A stretch of 17,541 bases of DNA from assembly GCA_030152275.1 (NCBI GenBank), contig JASLHF010000213.1, positions 1-17,541 on the forward strand, written 5' to 3'. The notes under the pieces were generated by a model that was not told where the DNA came from, made no database searches, and saw nothing but the letters and a program-made list of their open reading frames with translations. The DNA comes from Acinetobacter sp. Its GTDB lineage: Bacteria; Pseudomonadota; Gammaproteobacteria; Pseudomonadales; Moraxellaceae. Numbering within the stretch: the first letter of the stretch is position 1; each line of letters starts with the position of its first letter. The translations under genes and the position numbers were made by a program. Below are positions 13,988-17,541 of the stretch, piece by piece.

Positions 13988-15877
13988 TTGAGAAGGGTCG
14001 GCTACGCTTTTATAAAAAATAAAAATATGTTTTGGTCCGCTTCAATTTGCGCGGCTGCGGTGCTTTTGACTATTGCGATTATTAATGCAATTGTCGGGCT
14101 GTTGGTGTTTTATGTTGATTCTACACAAAAAATTTACTGGCATGTGCTCAGCCCGTATTTGATCGCGCTGCTGCTGCTGATCATGTCGGTTTCGGTGCTG
14201 TATGAATTTTATATTTTCCGTATGGGCGGGCATTCGTTGGCTAAACAGCTTGGCGCGCGGCGTCTTAGCCTGATTGAAAGCATACCAGAAGAAAGTGTGG
14301 CGCTTAAAATCACAGAGCAGCTGGCTGACACATTTATTATCGACACGCCTACGCTGTACGTATTGCCTTATGAAATTGGGGTAAATGCACTCACGGCTGG
14401 GTTTTATCCTAGTGATACCGTAATTATTCTGACTTGGGGCGCGCTGCAAAACTTGGATGAAATGGAACTGTATGGCTTGCTCAGTCATGAGTTTAATAAA
14501 ATTTTATCCGGCGAAGCGACTGAAAATACCCGGCTTAAAATCCTTTATAGCAGTTTAACCAGCTTTAGCCAGTGGGGCAGTAAAATTGCAAAGCGCGGCT
14601 TTTACCGCAATGGCTATGTGCCGGAAAGCAAATTTGAAACGCTGTATGTCGCACTGGGTGCAATTATTTGGCTGATTGGCAGTTTAGGCGTGCTCATTAC
14701 CCGATTTATTAAGTTTATTACACTGGGCGGCCGCACTTATAAGAATGACCAAAAAACCCGGCGCTTGATTCAAAATGATGCCAATGTACAGACGCTGCTG
14801 CGCATATATGTCCATCACTCGGGCTCTCAAATTCACAGCGAATTTGCTGAGGCGATTTCACATATGTGCTTTGCCAATGCGCTTAGTCCGCAAAGCTGGA
14901 TGAATATTCATCCGAATATTGAACAGCGGATATTTGAACTAAATCCGAGTGTGATTCAGGATCTACAGCTAGAAAATCTGAAAAAGCTGAAAAATCAGCC
15001 GCTATTTAATCTGTTTCGTTCTTTGGAGGAAGTCAGTCCTGATGTGGCAGTGCCTTGGAATTCGCCGCAGCCATTGCCGTTACTGAGACTATCGCCCATC
15101 AGTTTTGCGATTAAAGATGCTATTAAACCTTTAAAGCCGGAAATTCGTGAAAATATGAAGCGGCCAGAACTGCTGGAACGCGCTATGCAGACGGCAACGG
15201 GTTCACGTGAAGTCATGGTGGCGATTCTGATGATTCGCCAATATCGAGAATTTATTCCAACAGAAGCTGAAGTCAGTAGGGCAATTGTAGACTCGCTGCT
15301 GAATTTGGATGGACGGGTGCATATTGCGATATTTTTGCAGGCTTGTAAAAATATTGGCGGCATGCCTGCGACTATTGCCCGTCAATTTTTAATGAAGCTG
15401 GCAAGAATTATTCAAGAAGATGGAGAAATAGGCCTGCTGGATGCTTTACTGCTGGAACGGGTTAAATTTGAACTGAATCTAATGCCGCTGCATACTGCGA
15501 CGTCATTGGAGGATGTTAAGCCAAGTATTGTCCGCTTGATAGATGCGCTGCTGCATGTCCAGCAGATCAATAGTGACAGTCAGTTAGAAGTGCGTGAGAA
15601 AATTTTAAAGCGCATTTTGAGTCAGCAAGAACTGGAGCATTATTCTGAAATTTCAGATGAGCCTATCGATTTGGCGGAAATTTTAAATGACATTGCAGGC
15701 TTATTGCTGCGCGACCGTTTTAGCATCCTTGGGGTGGCGGAAGTCTGTTTATGGAACGACCGAATTATTACTCAGGATGAGCTGGATGTACTAGAGTTGC
15801 TGTATTGGCGTTTGGGCTTTGAGTCTGCAGAAATGATTGATTTGATGCAGAAGAAAAACAGCTTAATGATTATCTGA
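13988..15877 (+). CDS. M48 metallopeptidase-like membrane protein with degenerate zinc site
   Basis: A 629-residue protein with membrane helices near residues 17-42, 52-76 and 217-240. The part between them has the M48 plan: IIDTPTLYVLPYEIGVNALT, then a TWGALQNLDEMELYGLLSHE segment, then after the third helix GGRTYKND, SEFAEAISHMCFANAL and NIHPNIEQRIFELNP. In active M48 enzymes of this layout the site is HExxH with a downstream Glu in an REF/REY-x-AD motif. Here it reads HEFNK (167-171), so the second His is Lys, and RTYKND (249-254), so the Glu is Thr. It is probably not a protease. The C-terminal 300 residues are helical and end in a segment resembling the TerB-like tail of some larger M48 homologues. 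The start is TTG with an AAGGGA ribosome site five bases upstream; no better ATG exists. It probably has its own transcript, after the purF terminator. Confidence 0.85.
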   Translation: MRRVGYAFIKNKNMFWSASICAAAVLLTIAIINAIVGLLVFYVDSTQKIYWHVLSPYLIALLLLIMSVSVLYEFYIFRMGGHSLAKQLGARRLSLIESIPEESVALKITEQLADTFIIDTPTLYVLPYEIGVNALTAGFYPSDTVIILTWGALQNLDEMELYGLLSHEFNKILSGEATENTRLKILYSSLTSFSQWGSKIAKRGFYRNGYVPESKFETLYVALGAIIWLIGSLGVLITRFIKFITLGGRTYKNDQKTRRLIQNDANVQTLLRIYVHHSGSQIHSEFAEAISHMCFANALSPQSWMNIHPNIEQRIFELNPSVIQDLQLENLKKLKNQPLFNLFRSLEEVSPDVAVPWNSPQPLPLLRLSPISFAIKDAIKPLKPEIRENMKRPELLERAMQTATGSREVMVAILMIRQYREFIPTEAEVSRAIVDSLLNLDGRVHIAIFLQACKNIGGMPATIARQFLMKLARIIQEDGEIGLLDALLLERVKFELNLMPLHTATSLEDVKPSIVRLIDALLHVQQINSDSQLEVREKILKRILSQQELEHYSEISDEPIDLAEILNDIAGLLLRDRFSILGVAEVCLWNDRIITQDELDVLELLYWRLGFESAEMIDLMQKKNSLMII

Positions 15878-16139
15878 TGTCGTTAGGTTGAAGCACTGCT
15901 ATAAAGCCATGCATAATCAATTTTCTGTTGCTTAAGCGGGATGACCTGCAGCAGGAAAATATGAAAAGACAGTCATTCAATATCCGATGCAAAATTGGAT
16001 TATGCATGGAAGGGAAACTGTTAAGATTAGGGGATGGGGAAAGGGTTGGATATTGTTTATGCGAAAAAATCATAAATTTTCAGCAAACTTGGGCTAATCC
16101 CGATAGAATATTCATTCAGAAATTGGTGATGATGAAATA
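15878..16139. other. Spacer with a long inverted repeat and a G-rich run
   Basis: CCATGCATAATCAATTTT (15907-15924) is repeated inverted as AAAATTGGATTATGCATGG (15991-16009), the arms differing by one inserted base and separated by 66 bases. A G-rich run follows (GGG at 16012, GGGG at 16030 and 16036, GGG at 16043, GG at 16048). An open frame from 15961 to 16140 (59 residues, AGGA site before its ATG) ends in TAATG overlap with the next gene, but it resembles nothing I know. No terminator is seen after the preceding gene. Confidence 0.5.
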
Positions 16140-16793
16140 ATGATGGGGCATCAGCGGGACCTCTTGGCAGCATTGGGAATTGATATTTGGATTCCTAAGG
16201 GTGCAGTGTGTCAGCCTCATCAGCCAGCAGTATGGCGTGATCAGATACTGCCAGAACATGCAGAACCGGTTTCAGAGATTATTTTGCCGGCAACGCCTGT
16301 TCAAGTTCCGCCTTTATTAGAAGTTCCAGCAGCGCCAGCTGAAATTGTGCGACAGCACAGTGTGCAGGCGCCTGAAATAAAAGCACAACCACAGCCTGCC
16401 GCTGAGAATGTAACGCCTGCTTTGCAAGTAGAGGCTTTTACGCTGGAAGCAGTAAGCTTGCCCCACTGTGTACTTGTTATCAATGCTAGTGTCCTAAGCG
16501 CAGAACAGCAGCGGCTGTGGACGAATATTCAGCGCGCCATGCGTGCCGAGTTTTATAGTCTGCAGTGGCCTTTTGCATGGCTGTCTATGCAGGATGGACG
16601 CGGCGCTGGCGCATATGTGCAGGGTTTTATAGACGCATTCAGCGCGGATAAAAATATATTGTGTTTGGGAGATATTCCGCATTTGCAGTCATCCCATGCA
16701 ATTCAGCTGGCATCCTTGCAGGACATGCTGGATCAACCTTTACTAAAAAAACGCCTATGGCAGTTTATGCAAAATCAAAACAGGGAAGTATGA
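16140..16793 (+). CDS. holD: DNA polymerase III psi subunit (HolD-like), divergent
   Basis: HolD (psi) joins the clamp loader to HolC (chi), which touches SSB. The 217-residue product opens with HQRDLLAALGIDIWIPKGAV. In E. coli psi the matching start is RRDWQLQQLGITQWSLRRPGA, and LGI (12-14) and Trp17 fall at identical positions; that Trp inserts into the clamp-loader collar. A Pro/Ala/Gln-rich linker (about 48-94) is absent from the 137-residue E. coli protein. The C-terminal domain (107-213) ends IQLASLQDMLDQPLLKKRLWQFM, which parallels the end of E. coli psi (ALTDLRANPTARAALWQQI). The similarity is by eye but placed at both ends. ghrB begins 4 bases after it. The ribosome site is weak; a start three bases later is possible. 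Confidence 0.75.
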   Translation: MMGHQRDLLAALGIDIWIPKGAVCQPHQPAVWRDQILPEHAEPVSEIILPATPVQVPPLLEVPAAPAEIVRQHSVQAPEIKAQPQPAAENVTPALQVEAFTLEAVSLPHCVLVINASVLSAEQQRLWTNIQRAMRAEFYSLQWPFAWLSMQDGRGAGAYVQGFIDAFSADKNILCLGDIPHLQSSHAIQLASLQDMLDQPLLKKRLWQFMQNQNREV

Positions 16794-16797
16794 TTGA

Positions 16798-17541
16798 ATG
16801 AAGCAGAAAGTTGTTGTTTTTAGTCAAATCGATGAAGAAATTTTGATAAAACTGCAGCAGCAATATGATGTAGTTCAGATCAATCCTAAACTGGGTGATG
16901 TCAATCAGCAAATTTTAGAACAAAGCCGTGATGCTGACGGCATGATTGGGGCTGGCCGTGTGCTGAACGCTGCCAATTTGGCCCAAACGGAAAAACTCAA
17001 AGTGATATCCAGTGTCAGTGTTGGGTATGATAATTATGATTTAACCTATCTCAATCAAAACAGTATTTGGCTGACGCATACCCCGCATGTGCTGACTGAA
17101 ACGACTGCTGATCTGGCTTTTACGCTGCTGATGAGCGCAGCCCGCAGAGTGCCAGAATTGGATCGCTGGACGAAAGCGGGACAATGGTCGCGCACAGCTG
17201 GCGCAGCTCAGTTTGGTCAGGATATTTTTGGCAAAACACTTGGTATTGTCGGATTTGGTCATATTGGCACTGCCGTTGCGCGGCGTGGATTTTACGGTTT
17301 TAACATGCGGGTGCTTTACCATAGCCGCAATGAAAAAATGGAAAGCGCTGCTCAATTTAGTGCGGCGTATTGCGGGTTAGATGAATTACTGCAGCGTTCC
17401 GACTTTATTGTGATTGCGGTCGATTTGAATGCAGATTCTAAAGCGCTGATTGGCCAGCGTGAATTGGCGCTTATGCAAAAACATGCTGTGCTGGTGAATA
17501 TTTCCCGCGGTGCGGTTGTTGATGAGGCGGCGTTGATTCAG
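16798..17541 (+). CDS. ghrB: 2-hydroxyacid dehydrogenase, GhrB type (glyoxylate/hydroxypyruvate reductase), C terminus cut off
   Basis: An NAD(P)H-dependent D-2-hydroxyacid dehydrogenase that would reduce glyoxylate or hydroxypyruvate. The first 248 codons are in the window and the frame is still open at the edge; the family has about 320. The visible part shows SVGYDNYDL, THTPHVLTETTADLAF, the Rossmann motif GKTLGIVGFGHIG, FGFNMRVLY-like FYGFNMRVLYHSRN, and VNISRGAVVDE, whose Arg is the substrate-binding and catalytic residue. The catalytic Glu and His lie beyond the edge. The opening MKQKVVVFSQID and the pattern match E. coli GhrB closely. AGGGAAG lies nine bases before the ATG, inside the end of the holD-like gene, so the two form one transcript. 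Confidence 0.9.
   Translation, partial: MKQKVVVFSQIDEEILIKLQQQYDVVQINPKLGDVNQQILEQSRDADGMIGAGRVLNAANLAQTEKLKVISSVSVGYDNYDLTYLNQNSIWLTHTPHVLTETTADLAFTLLMSAARRVPELDRWTKAGQWSRTAGAAQFGQDIFGKTLGIVGFGHIGTAVARRGFYGFNMRVLYHSRNEKMESAAQFSAAYCGLDELLQRSDFIVIAVDLNADSKALIGQRELALMQKHAVLVNISRGAVVDEAALIQ

Noticed and set aside
14042..14488. 148-codon minus-strand frame in the M48-like gene
   Set aside because: Gln/Asn/Arg-rich antisense of membrane-helix codons.
1..17541. tRNA, rRNA, CRISPR array, insertion sequence, prophage or attachment site
   Set aside because: Scanned for by eye; no regularly spaced repeats, transposase or integrase motifs, cloverleaf or rRNA-like sequence found. Weak cases could be missed without a covariance-model search.

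Overview
The window reads as an ordinary stretch of a gammaproteobacterial chromosome, most likely Acinetobacter or a close relative. This is inferred from moderately AT-rich DNA, the protein sequences, an RpoH with the family's RpoH box, a type II secretion gspL-gspM pair standing alone, and the order pyrD-cvpA-purF. There is no rRNA, tRNA, CRISPR array, transposase or phage gene. The genus is a judgement from sequence character, not a database result.

Left part (1-4205, all genes on the minus strand). The left edge cuts an exported protein whose signal peptide starts at 119. Upstream of it lies an odd triplet-structured stretch and the terminator of thiG. The cluster DUF423 membrane protein - thiS - thiG makes the sulfur carrier and thiazole synthase of thiamine biosynthesis. 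A roughly 490-bp non-coding gap with two hairpins separates it from an unrecognised 192-residue protein, possibly a papain-like cysteine hydrolase. Then come rpoH (heat-shock sigma factor) and tusA (sulfur relay).

Middle part (4206-8998). A 387-bp divergent spacer precedes a cold-shock protein and a DEAD-box RNA helicase of the RhlB type. These face a small lipoprotein gene on the minus strand across a shared palindromic terminator. A nitroreductase, gpsA (glycerol-3-phosphate dehydrogenase) and sixA (phosphohistidine phosphatase) follow on the plus strand.

Right part (9030-17541, plus strand). gspL-gspM encode the inner-membrane assembly platform of type II secretion. pyrD, cvpA and purF link pyrimidine and purine synthesis. 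After the purF terminator comes a large membrane protein that has the M48 metallopeptidase layout but has lost zinc ligands. A 262-bp spacer with a long inverted repeat and a G-rich run precedes a short HolD-like (DNA polymerase III psi) gene. The window ends inside a GhrB-type 2-hydroxyacid dehydrogenase gene.

The least ordinary items are the apparent pseudo-M48 protein, the divergent HolD with a proline-rich linker, the unrecognised Cys/His protein near rpoH, and two structured spacers. I found no clear multi-gene system of a new kind.
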